Assembly (NCBI RefSeq): GCF_947623445.1
Contig: NC_135241.1
Location: 18,354,501 to 18,418,500, forward strand
From: Clavelina lepadiformis
Lineage: Eukaryota > Chordata > Ascidiacea > Aplousobranchia > Clavelinidae
Length of the DNA: 64,000 nt
Reading direction: 5' to 3'
Below, one piece after another: positions 10,207-22,400 of this stretch (position 1 is its first letter; every line of letters starts with the position of its first letter). Under the pieces are notes generated by a model. The model made no database searches. It worked only from the letters and a program-made list of their open reading frames with translations, and was not told the DNA's origin. A program made the translations under genes and the position numbers.

Positions 10207-12410
10207 ATGCTGTTTTTGATTAGCGCCCTGAAATTGGTGGCGTCACGTAGTTGCTGATTACTAGTTTGAAGAGGCATAGGCGTTATTGTTGTACAGTTGC
10301 CTGCTGTTTTCAAATATCACCCTGCAATTAACTGTTTACTGCTCAGAAAATCACATGCTGCTGATCATGACGTAATGAACAGCAAACCGCCATAGCTCAA
10401 GTAGCACCCTGTTAAGTGTATCTTTACAAGTCTATTTTATCAGCTTATATATAGCCTAGCCTACTTGCCGCACTACCTCAATATCCAATTTTATATAACT
10501 CATTTCATATGTTTGTGACCATTGTTTCGCCGTTGTAATTTTTCAACTTATTTACTGTATGTTAGGTTAAGTGGCCCTGCCATCTATTAATCAACGTTCA
10601 TCTCTATTAGGGTTACCATATTTTCATCACCTAAAAGGAGGACACCTAATGCTACCTTGCTCAGTGGTCAGTGGGGTATTTAGGATTGCTTTGAGGAGAG
10701 AGAGACAAACGTTTTTAAACACAATATCTAAACCACCCGCATCAAAACCTAATCCAAAATGCACGGAGCGCAAAGGTTTTAGTTTTTATGCCTCACAAAG
10801 AATTATAATTTGATATTTAAACAACAATAGCGGCAATTTATGGTGTATAATTTTAAAACGTCAGCAAAAACGATTTTAAAACGCCGTTTACCTGCTTAGT
10901 ATATGATTTCCTATATGACGGTTCACAAGGAGTAGCAAACAAGAAAATTGGATAAATGAAAAGTAATGTAGACTTAAAAACGCATTTAGGCAAAAAAATT
11001 GGTTCGTGAGGGGGATCATGGCCTTATCTAAGTTCGCTAGTGCACGTTCAGTATTAATTGTTTAAAATGCATCACTTTCTATGTAAGTAAAATAACAGTG
11101 ATGGTATTGTAATTAAAACAGGAACTTAGTTCTTGTTCTTTTTCGGCTGCATTCCTAAAGTCAGATTGTTAGAATAGGTTTTGATAAAATTTGGAATATC
11201 TCCGCAATAATACAAAAAACGTCATAATTTAGGAACTAATTAATTTCCAAGAGACCATAATGGTCGAGCCAATATTTTATTCTTTACCACAAGAAAACCC
11301 GGGGAAACAGCACGTATGCAGATAAACAACGGTTTTCTGATTTCTGAAAATAAGGCAATTGAATTGCGATGATTGTAACTTCCAACATGGCAAAATCTTC
11401 AATTTTTTATTTATCTATTTGCGATTCTTAAAACCACAGTGATTATTGAAAAAATAAGACATTTATTCTGCTCTGTCTTTTAAAATTTATGCACCAAACA
11501 AACATCATTCGTACAAAAGTCTTTATATTAACCTCTATAGGATTTCTGTGGTCTTTGATTCGTTCCTTTTGAACAATTCTTTGTAACAAATTCATTGTGA
11601 CAACACACTGCAACGTTTCCAATCACGCCCCAGTTGAGGCACTAAACCCATTGCCTTGGCGCCAAAAGAGACTTACATTTTCTGAATGCTTTTCAAGTTC
11701 AGTATAAACCGTAATATATCTAAAAAAAACACAACGTGCATCTGTATTTGTGGGCCAGGTGCTACCAATTCAAATCAAAACGACGAGTATAAAAATATTA
11801 TTGCCAAAAAGGAGGACATTTTGGGATTTTCGCAAGTCTTCGGAGGACAATTTAATTGTCATGAAAAAAGTGGACATATCCTCCAAAAAGAGAACATATT
11901 GCAACCTTAATCTTTATTAGTTGGCTCCATGCACGTTGCACGTTTTAAGCCTTTGAGCTTTATTGCTTTATTGCTTTATTCCGCTTGCTGTTTGCTGTTG
12001 GAATTGATAAAATTGCTATTTTATCGCGCTATTTTGGTTAGGATTTTATTTTTGCTCCTCCACAGACAATGACGAAAAATAAACAATATCATACAATAAG
12101 ATCTTGCCTCCCTAATTCACAAATCAACAACTACTTGACGTCACCAATGACAGGGTGCTATACCGATCACGATCAGTAACCACATGACATCACCAATTGC
12201 AGGGTAGTACTTATGAACAGCAGGCTACCATTGTTGGAGTCACGAAAATTTTTTATCATGTTCTCAATTAAACTGCTCAAACAACGGGTGCTGTACCCTC
12301 CTTTTTTCCAATAACACACTGTTATTGCTTGCTGCTTTGTGACTGATAGGCAGTTGTTGACGACGTAACACCAGGATGCTATTCGTGACGTAATCAGAAG
12401 CAGCTTAGTT
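10207..12410. mobile_element. Composite region bounded by inverted subterminal repeat arrays
   Basis: A degenerate monomer resembling TGACGTCACCAATGACAGGG followed by TGCTA recurs on the plus strand near 12136, 12185, 12286 and 12365. It recurs in reverse orientation near 10228-10260, 10317-10330 and 10400-10412. The best pair is CAACTACTTGACGTCACCAA at about 12128 against the reverse complement of 10230-10260. Arrays of short repeats inverted at both ends are typical of subterminal repeats of DNA transposons. No transposase frame is visible, so it would be non-autonomous. Boundaries are approximate. Confidence 0.4.
10609..11910. mobile_element. Putative non-autonomous DNA transposon with terminal inverted repeats
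   Basis: The left end AGGGTTACCATATTTTC and the reverse complement of the right end, TTAAGGTTGCAATATGTTC, match closely. Both ends carry nearby GGAGGACA motifs (about 10635, 11811 and 11840). The flanks TCTCTATTAG (10601) and TCTTTATTAG (11911) look like an imperfect 8-10 base target-site duplication. The roughly 1.3 kb interior has no transposase-like frame. It is nested inside the subterminal-repeat region above. Confidence 0.45.
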
Positions 12411-13409
12411 TTTCAAAAAAATATAAGCGGTTGATTTCGATTTTTTCCAGGAAATGCGTGCATTGGGTTTTAGAAAAGAATATGTATAAAGATTAGCTGT
12501 ATGTGAGATGGGATTGGTTAATTTATGTTTACGCAGATTTTAAACACCTATTGTAAACTGTAAACAAAAGAGTATGCTGTCCAGTTTTAACTTATACAGT
12601 AATTAAAGTATGTCTAATTACCAACAAATTATCTTTTTTTTTTTTATAAAATCTTTATACTTTACAATTTACATTACTAAGCAGCAATTTATGCTGGACC
12701 ATCTGGTTCGGATGCATTAATCAAAGATTTCTAAGAATCATGCATGTTGCTTTGCTTTCTGTTAGTACCCAACCTTATTGCGTCTCCTTGCTTTTTTTGT
12801 TATTTTAGATTCTATGATCTTACAAAGATTCTTTATACATGTTCTATCTATGATTCTGCCATGGACAGAATGACTTTGTTCGTATTAAGATGAAATAAAA
12901 TGGTAAGTAAATATGGGGCGCCAATTGCAAATTTTTGCCAGAACTTGCTTTCCTGAGCCAACATTTGTGAAACAGAATGATATACAGTACATTAAATCGA
13001 ACTCATTTAGTTATATCGGAATTATTTCTTTTCGGTTTTAATAAATCGCCCTGATTTAAATTAAATTCTTCCGATATAATTAAATTGTCCAGATTCGAAA
13101 TAAATCCTTCGAATTGCAGTCTTTTTTAAATGCATTTGTTAACTTACTTAAAAAATGGGGTCTGTTGTACTTTTGTGCTCCGACTGCCGACTTGGTAGCT
13201 TGAATGGGAAAAAGCTATGAGTTGGTAGAAAAGAAATTTTGACATATTTATTAATAATAATTAATCGATCCTGAGATGTAAAACTGGCGACCCAACAAAC
13301 AGTGCCTTAGGTTACACAAGAGGCGTGCAACAGCTTTGTGTGAAGGGTTAAATTAAAGTACTGTATTAGGAAAAGTGCGCTGGCGGACATATAGATACAG
13401 TCTGACAGT

Positions 13410-13890
13410 CAAAGGTGGGCAGTCGGTACTTGGTAAAAAATGTACCGACGGTTCCGGTATTCGGTACTATTTTAAAAAAGTAGTTCGGTACTTTGTCTGT
13501 ACTCGGTACCGGTACTTTTTGTGTAAAAGATGCTGCTGCAAATGCAATGTTTGCCGCAATTATGCCCCCGGTAAAGGTTACTCCAGGTCAAAACATATGT
13601 GACGTTAATCGTTTGCAATTTTAGTTGACATTTCTAGATTAAAAAAGATCAACAGATGCTAAAAATAGTATTAAGAATTAATTAACATGTATTTTTAAAA
13701 ACATACTTGTTAGAATTTTGAAATTATCTCGTGAAAAGTACGAAGTACCGGGACCAACTAAAAGTGTTTGAAGAAGTAACTCGGTACAGAGATTCGGTAC
13801 TTTTTTCAAAATTACCGACTGTTTCGGTACTAAAAAAATACAACGGTACAGTAATTCGGTACTGTAGTACCGCGGTACTGCCCACCTATG
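13410..13890. mobile_element. hAT-type MITE with perfect 8-bp target-site duplication (copy A)
   Basis: The element starts CAAAGGTGGGCAGT and ends ACTGCCCACCTATG, inverted repeats of the hAT CAnAGGTGGGC type. It is flanked by perfect direct repeats CTGACAGT at 13402-13409 and 13891-13898, the 8-base duplication expected of hAT insertion. Subterminal regions on both sides carry many TCGGTAC motifs in opposite orientation, probably transposase-binding repeats. At 481 bases without a transposase it is non-autonomous. The small open frames overlapping it are by-products of the repeats. Confidence 0.85.
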
Positions 13891-13932
13891 CTGACAGTAC
13901 ATAATTGTATAGGCCCAGCCTACATTATATAC

Positions 13933-14108
13933 CAAAGGTGGGCAAACTGCTGCTCGCCGACATGTTTTTAGTGCTCTTCTAGCTGAATAGTAATATCCAT
14001 TATTGTTCATTATCCGTGCATTGTTTACCGTATTTGTATTGACACTGCTGATTTTGCGGCTCGATGGTAACAAGTGACTCTTTCATTGAACAAGTTTGCC
14101 CATCCCTG
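13933..14108. mobile_element. hAT-type MITE (copy B)
   Basis: A 176-base element starting CAAAGGTGGGCAAACT and ending AGTTTGCCCATCCCTG, so its ends are inverted repeats of the same hAT class as copy A. The flanks TTATATAC (13925-13932) and TTATATAG (14109-14116) form a near-perfect 8-base duplication. It lies only about 26 bases from the duplication of copy A but has a different interior. Confidence 0.78.
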
Positions 14109-14116
14109 TTATATAG

Positions 14117-16010
14117 GCTGCAATCCATAAATTATAAGAAGAACCTTATTCCTGTACCATAGTGGAATTTTGTATCATGATTTTTTATTGAAAACTGCCA
14201 TAGGCTACTTTCCAGTTGGGTTCCTGTGTAGTTGCATGAAAAGTTTTGAGAATCTTTTAGGTAGATCTCCACTCCCATATCAGGATCGAGTATTGAGAAA
14301 TTATTGTGTCTTAATTTTCTCCCCGCCACTATTTTACCTGAAGAAATTGTGCGTTCAAAGCTATTTTTCACAGTTTCTTGTTAACCTAACGGGAATGTTA
14401 TAACACAGTAACTTAAATCTACATTCTAATCTAAACTTAACTTCAATAAAACCGTCCTTAAACAGCTTTTGGCATAGTCCTACCTATACCAGTATTCTGC
14501 TAACCTAACTGCCTATCATCAAATGTAAGGCTCAACTGGTGAACATTAGAACCTTATTTCATGTTTCTGACGTTTCATTAACCCATTTGGGTTAACTTGA
14601 TCAGGGCAATGGGAATAAAATTTGAATTTTTCGAAAATGTATAGAATAACGATTTCTAGGTTACAATTTTGCTGCATTACTTAGGAACAATTATGACACA
14701 TCAATGTGATGTCGTAATGATACTTACTTAGCTAATAGATAGAAATGGTTACAATACAGTAAAAAAATATATATTATATGTAAAATGCCCAGATAGAAGA
14801 AACAGCAATACACTACAAATTAACTGTGATCATGCAAAAAACCTGGAATAAATTGGGGAAATCATGGTGTCCTTTTTCTCATTAATAACATCATCATGTT
14901 CGTTTATGAAAAAAGCTTCAATGAATTTACGTTTTCAATAATCTTGTTCGAAATCCGAAGTATACTCTCATCCTTCGAATTAATAGCGTGTTCATCGTCC
15001 AAAACATGTCTACTCAAAGAAGTTTTTGTCATGTCGAAAATTGAAGATACCTCCTTTATGTTCTTTCATCCTAGTCATGAAATGTCGGCAGAAAATAAAG
15101 TTTTGTTTTTTACCAGTTGAGCCTTATATTTGATGATTATTATGCCTGGTGGCAACCTTAGGATACTAACTGCCTATCTTTAACGCCTATCGCTGCGTGA
15201 CTTAGCCTACATACTGTGAAATAGTCACTTTGTCATTTGTTTTGTATTATCTCATAACTCCTTCCCATTCAGACCTTCAAGTCGGAGTGCAAAAGTATAA
15301 GAGACCCCTTTCAGCCTAGGCTACCCTTCTGCATAATTATTGTGATGTTTGACATGATGTGTTTTTTAATTGTTTTGTAAGTAATGTTCTAATAAGAATT
15401 TAGTGATGTTATAGTTAAGATTGTAATGACTTGACTTAGACCAGTGTTTCTTTATGTGTGGGTTGCGAACCAAACTTGGGTCGTCTAAAAATTCTATTAG
15501 GTTACTTGTCGTTATAAGAAAAGAATTTGTAAATAAGTATTGGTGAATAAATGTCAGTTAGTGAAGTTGCTTTATATTTGTATTAGCATTGTATTTATGT
15601 TGTCACATGAGGTTTTAATTTATGGATCTTTTTACAGTTGTCCCTCAAGTCCTCGTTACTACGCACCCTGTTTGTAACATTTACACCTCTACAATGTTCA
15701 AATTTTCAAATCTCGATTTCAGCTATTGCATTTCCTATTTCGCATCTATAGCACATTACAGTGAGACCACCTTATAAGGTAAACATGGATTCAACGTCTA
15801 ACTTTTCTTTGAAAATATGAAAAATAGCCTTTAAATCGATACATAAACACTCGTACGAAAGATTTCTCTTTGATTAAAACTCATATTGTTTTCAAACCCC
15901 CCACTTTAAAATAGAACTCGGTCTTCTTTTATGTAGCCTATAGACTATAGAGTTAAAAATGTCGAAGTTACTATTTTACTGTATGTAGGTCATGCAGCCC
16001 ATAATTAAAG
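14117..16010. other. Non-coding stretch with a hAT-like terminus at 15442
   Basis: No coding signal. At 15442 the sequence CAGTGTTTCTTTATG followed by GTGGGTTGCGAACC resembles the CAGTGTTTCTCAAACTGTGG termini of many hAT families. I found no convincing partner end or target duplication, so this is probably a decayed or solo end. Confidence 0.3.
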
Positions 16011-16016
16011 ATAGAC

Positions 16017-16400
16017 GATTGGATTAGGAGAATTGGAATGTACGATTTTAGTTAAGTTATTTAGGGTTCAGCTGGAATTAGATTTAGACTGGAAGTAAGA
16101 TTTAGGTCACAATATTATAACATTAAAACTGGGTTAACAAAAAAATGTGAAAAAGAGCGTTGAACGAACAATTTTGCTAGTGAAATTGTGACAGCCAAAA
16201 GATAGGTGGTTAGGTTAGGAAGATGGGTATGTAAAAAGTTGATTTCAGTTATTTGAGGTTTTATTTGATTCAGATTTAGATCAGAAGCTAGGCTTATATT
16301 AGGTTTAAGTTACTATGATTTAACAGTTAAATTAGGTTCACAAGAAACTGAGCAAAATAGCATCGGATGCACATTTTTTTTCAGTGAAATAGTGGCAGGC
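16017..16400. repeat. Diverged tandem duplication (about 180-195 base units)
   Basis: Unit 1 (about 16017-16196) and unit 2 (about 16206-16400) share an ordered series of blocks: GGATTAGGA / GGTTAGGTTAGGA, TTAGTTAAGTTATTTAGGGTT / TTCAGTTATTTGAGGTTTTA, GATTTAGACTGGAAG / GATTTAGATCAGAAG, AACTGGGTTAACAA / AATTAGGTTCACAA, and AGTGAAATTGTGACAG / AGTGAAATAGTGGCAG. A third partial unit may follow from about 16401. It is non-coding. Confidence 0.5.
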
Positions 16401-19400
16401 TAAAAATGTTTGTGACAGGTTAAGTTGAGTCAGCCAATTTCATGAATAAGGCTTAGGATGAAGGGCAATTCTTGATACAAGTTGGTCTTAAATCGAAGAA
16501 TAGTTTTCAGTAAATATACTGGTGAAATGATTTTTAATAATAATTAATTTTAATTATAATCATTATTAATGTTTTAGTTAGGCAGTTATTGCCATAAAAA
16601 AGTGGCAAAAAACGCAAATTCTTTGCTTGATTGTGATGAGGATGGTGGTTCTTACGTCACATTAATAAAACAATTAGAGATACTCAAGTATTTGGACGAT
16701 TAGCATGTTTCTTGACATACAAGTAAAAAGTAATAGACCAGGTATAATTATAGCATACTTAGTATAACAGGAACATTTTGCGTTAAATAAACCTAAACTA
16801 GTTTACTGCCGTCCTTTTACCAGTACGGTATGTTTCTTGACAACTACTCTACAATTTAAGGCCAACTTGTTTTTGGACTTTCTGCTCACTTTAGGTCAAG
16901 TTATTTTGAAAAGTTTTCCAAATCACTTAAATCAAGGCGAGTTAATCAAAACACGGTGCTCATGACATGAGTCTACAGTTTTTCAACAAAATCTTGTTCG
17001 TGCAACGTAAAGGGTGGAGGTGTACAGTAATCTATATAGGTATATTGCTACTACCTGGTGTGCTTAAAGCAAACTCCAAAACATACATGATTACTGAATA
17101 CTGGGTATGTGAATAGTTGAGGCCATGTTTTCCAGAACTATTTTTTTTCACTTTTTACTTTGCTCGCGCATGTCATGAGGTATGGTCATGTGAGGTGCAT
17201 TTTTCGAGACACGAGTTTAGGTGTAAACTGATTCCCGTAAGTCATTACCACAAATCAAACGAAATATCCATTGCTTTCTCTTTTTGTTGCTTTATCTTGT
17301 TCACATATTGGCATATTTCCAAATCCAATACTTGCATTCATTCCAGTATTGCAGCATCATGCATATTATTGTTATATTTAGCATATCTGCATTTACAAGC
17401 AACTTAAACTCTGGTTGCATGAACGAAAAATAAGCTGCCAAGTCATAAGGTCCACGTAACTAATGTACCTTATTAATCAGTATTTAGCTGTTAGTTATTG
17501 TACAGGTCTGTTAGTTTCGGTTTTCCACAATGAATAGGCTTCTGTATATATATACATACAGAGTATACTAAAAATGGAATGTAAAAGAGCTTGCGATTAA
17601 AATATGTAATTTTTAGTATCTTCAAATTTCATTGGTTCTGTGTGTGAAGTAATTTGCATGACATTATGTCACTATCTTTAACCATGCTGATATCCTATTA
17701 CAGTACTGTAGGTTATTTATTTAAAATACTGGATGTCTAAATTGTTACTTATATCAATTCCCTGTTGAGATGTTATTTGTTCAAAATTTTAATTTGGATG
17801 TTATCGTACTATGACACAACAATCAGATACGTCAATTTCTAAAACAATTCCGTCTATTGTTTCTACCGATTCCAAATATGGCAGGACAGATCTTTCGGTG
17901 CTTTTTACTTTCTACAATTTATCGAGAAGAATGAATGACACGATACAAATGGTATTACCTAACTTAAAATGTTTAAAGGTCACTCAAAGACTAACAATAA
18001 ATGTTTAAATGTTTTTTAAAGTTGATTGAGTGGATATGAAAAGTGATAAAATTGCTTAAGGAATTATGTTTGAGCATTTAAATTTTTGTAGTGGTGTAAT
18101 AAAAAATCTGTTACATTGCATATCGGCCATTTGACCTATTGAACTAATTTCTGATAATGAGAATTTTAGTGTCTGTAGTTTAACAAAAGACCATAAAATT
18201 TTGTATTTCTTTGCAAGTTTTAGCTAAATTGTTACTTGGGTAGCATCTTATTATACAAATCCAATTGTCAAAGAGTGGCGAAAGTTTTGCAAAGCCCAGT
18301 GAACTTTTTCTAAACACATTATTTTTGTCTAATCAGAAGTCATTTCAAACAAATCATTGCATAATAATGAAAATAACCAGTCATGGATATTACACTGACA
18401 ATCAACACAACTCATTCCAGCATTAGTTGTTATTAACATTTTTTATTGGAGGAACTCAAGTGAAGATACCTTTAAACCATTATGACTTGAGTGGATTTGG
18501 CCAAGCCTGCAATGAAGAAACAGGTTTTGTTTATCAATAAACCCTTTCAATTCTGGCTTAGAAATTCTGCTCTGATTTAATGCATTTATGCCCACACGCA
18601 TTACACAAATTCGCGTTCACTTTTGCAAAGCAGGCCCGCTTTACAGCATAGACAAAACTCACTAATTTTGAAACCAGCAATAAAGCATTCAACATATACC
18701 AGCAGTGTGTGTGTACTTTATGAACAAAAGTTGCTGTTATGCCACAAAAACATAGTAAAGTCATCACATGAACAAAATTTTGTTATCGGCAATAAACTTG
18801 GTTATGTGCATGAGTTTTTTAAATGATGAATTATAATACTTTTGAAAATGGAAGAATGGCTCTATGTCACATGCACATGCAGTAGCCTGTGAAAATTGCT
18901 TACTGAAAAACTGACCTTTCAATAGCTTGGTTGTACTAAAACAAAACATTCCCTTATGTCCGTACGTGAATTGAACTTAAAAATCGGGCTTTTGCTGGCA
19001 CTAGGTATATTAACGTAACTTGTATGTGTTCAATGCGTATGTATCATGCAAATGAGCTGGTTAAACTTACAAGTTACACATGCGACCCTTCTCACAAAAA
19101 CTTTGTGTGTATTGTGGACCTTGACTAAGGCATGTACTGGTGCCATACGTTACTAGGCCAACACTTGCTACAAAATTTTTAAGTGAAAATTTTACATGAA
19201 ATAAAAGATTTTAAAGTGTTTTCAAAAATTCTATTTTCTAACAAAGCAATTACAATTTACAATCATATATTATAACCTCAGAAATACAGTAGATTTTTTG
19301 CCATAATGCGTTGCTTTATTTTAAATTTTTGTAAGAACACCAATTTATACCAAAAATTGCTCTAAACATCAAGTACCAAACAGTACAAATAAGATAATAT

Positions 19401-22400
19401 GTAAGTTTTCACTTTCCCATATATTTCGTAAATGAGCGTTGCTTAGCACTATTCGAGTAAGGCATATCATGATATTAACAAAGTTTCATCAAATCAACGT
19501 TGTTAAGTGTCTTTGCATGTGTTTAGCATGGGAAGATAAAAAAGGTTTTTAAATGCTGATTTATTTGCAAGATTTGGGTGGAAACTAACATGTCTACTAT
19601 CACATTATTAGGTTATCATAAAATTTAGCAAAAACTGTGTAAAGTCCAATTGATTGGGAATAGCATTGCAAATAGCAGTGTTTCCCACCGAACATCAAGA
19701 GCCAGTGAAGTTATGTTTTTTGTGAAGAAAACAAAACAGTAAAACATTACCTACATTCTGTTGCAAAAAAATTAAAGTAACACATTGAAAATATATTTCT
19801 GATAGAGGCTGACACAAAAAGAATTGGAATTTCTTCATGTTATACTACTTGATATTTGATCCGTACAAACTTGAAAGACCTTTCTTTTGACGCATCCCAG
19901 AACTGTAGGTTTGTTTGTGCAACGACGTTAGCAAAAGGTATGACAGTGCGTATTAAATATGCATTTGTATCAAACACTTCCATGAAAATAGCAGCTCTTA
20001 AAGGCAAAGTTATGCAGTGGGCTACTTTACTTAATGTTGTTGGAAAGTAGAATTTGAAAAGTAGTTTTCCAATACAATTAAAGTGGTTTAAATATTAAAA
20101 CAGTATTTTATCTGTTGGATATTCCTTTACTGCCAAGATCAAAAATATTTAGTCTGTCATGTAGCAATTTAGTGCAGGTATCCAATATAGATACTGCACA
20201 GTGTAATATTAGTCACCTACAGAAATAACCAAATCCTTTTTTGTCGTAGTGTAGATTTGTGTGATTTTGTTTGGAACATGTGCTGTTTAGAATTGCAATG
20301 TTTACTGTGTGACAATTCAATTGCATATCACCTTTTTAGTATTAAATTATAAGACCACCCCTGAAAGTAAGCCTCATCAGGGGAATTGAGGTACACGACA
20401 CCTATTTTTGTTAACTTGTTTGTGTTGGACTTCATCCTTTGTTAGGGAGTGTCTTTGAAAACTATTATTGACAAAATAACTTTTGATCAGTTAGTATAAT
20501 CAAAAATGCAGTTTCGTGTTCATGCTTATAGTATTTACATACCAATTTCATCTATGAGCCGAATGCAAAGAAATTGAGACAACTTAGAAATAAATAAAGC
20601 TAACATTGCTAATTTTTATTACCAGGCTATGCAGTCTGTCGCTTAGCACACCTTAAGCATCCAAGATTTCATTAATCTAGTAAGTTGATAATAATGAGCA
20701 ATGCAGTAATCAACACACCTCAGTTCTTGCTGTAACAAGAAATCTAAAAGTCTTTTGATTCATGGTTTTGATGACGAAAAGTGAACATTGACCAATTTAG
20801 GTAAATTTAAGTTAATATAATTCCCGTGATTGAAATGCTACATTACAGTTGGTTTTTCTCACACCCACCGCATTGCTGAAATTATACCTGCGACGATGAA
20901 AATAAAGGTGAAATGGTTTCCACCAGCACACGCTGTCCAATGTATTTAACAGTGTATTTAGCTATTTAACTTTGTTGCTCAACTTACTATAGACAAAATT
21001 CTCCTTAGTGTATAGACTTAAGGTTTTAATGTGTGCGTAACTGTGGCATGATTACTTTGTTTTTGGTACTTTGATAAGCGTTATTGTTTTTTGGATAATC
21101 TTTCATGACCAGTGCAGTATGTATTATCCAAACCTTGCACTTCAATTCATGTTTTGTAGCCACTGATTGTTAATTATGATGGTAGTGGACTAATTTTGTG
21201 GAAGAGTTTCTGAATATGTTTAAAAATTTGAAGTTTGGCTTACTACAAGGGTTGAGGTTTCCCAAACAATCATATGGTTAAACACCGTTCTGTATATGAA
21301 ATTGCACATTCATTTTCACATTGCATATTTTTGGTAAATTTCTATTAGGTCAGTTTTTTGTTTTCTGTTTTCCATCCTGCAGTTTAATATTCACCTGGAA
21401 ATTTTTGAACTTTACTCCCTTCTAGTCTTTATTGCTATACTATAGCAAGCTGTGATGTTATGTGTATTTTTATTAATCTCACAGCACTCATTCACTGAAG
21501 ATGTCAAACTTTAATGGTATATAGATTTGGAATGTTTAATTTTTTGATTTTTGCTTTGCAATCATTATACCAATAAATAAATAATTAATTAATTAATTAT
21601 GAAGCAATAAGGAAAAAATAATGTGGCTAACACAGGTAGTAATTAAACTGTACATTGCATTGTGCATGAAATAGCTGCTCCACTGGTTGTTTTCCCACTA
21701 TCACTGCACTGTCTTTTTTGTTATCTATATTTATGGATAGGCTAGAGAGGCTTTTTTTAGTTATAAATATGTTTTATAAATTTAGCAGATTTGTCATTGT
21801 AAAGTATTAACAGCTACACTTGTAGAATATAGAAATTTAGAAAATACTTGATTGCAAACTGCATACTGACAAGGGTAGTAACGTTTTGTACTGAAATGAT
21901 TTTCAAAGAAATGGGTATGCTACAATGTTGCACTACAATTATAAAACGTATTTACTGGCACTATTAAGTTTACTGCATACACATACACTTTATAATGTAT
22001 ACTTCAATAATGTAATGCTATGCTGAATTTTGATTTAACTTTAACCTTGATAGACATTTTCAATCCAAAAAATATAAATAAAACTTATATTAGAATATTT
22101 TATAGCAACTTTCAAATGCTTCAATTGCTGTAAAATTAACTAGATCCTAGGTGATTTGGTACACATGTTTATGTTGCATACACATTTTCTAAACTTTCAT
22201 ACCAGTGTACAGTATTCCATAATTTGCATTTTTTTCTTGAAGAGGGTCAGCCAATTGCTGTAAATGCTATTGTGTATTATGACCATCATGTATTAGGCCT
22301 CAGTTTAGTAATTATTTTGGCCAAAATTCGAAGGAATGTGTTTAAACGCCATATTTATTCAGCTGTGATTCATCACCTGGCCAGATCACTGTTTACATGT

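Noticed and set aside
13375..14073. Open frames of 75 and 131 codons around 13.4-14.1 kb
   Set aside because: They run through the two hAT MITEs and consist mostly of their inverted repeats, so they are not host genes or transposase remnants.
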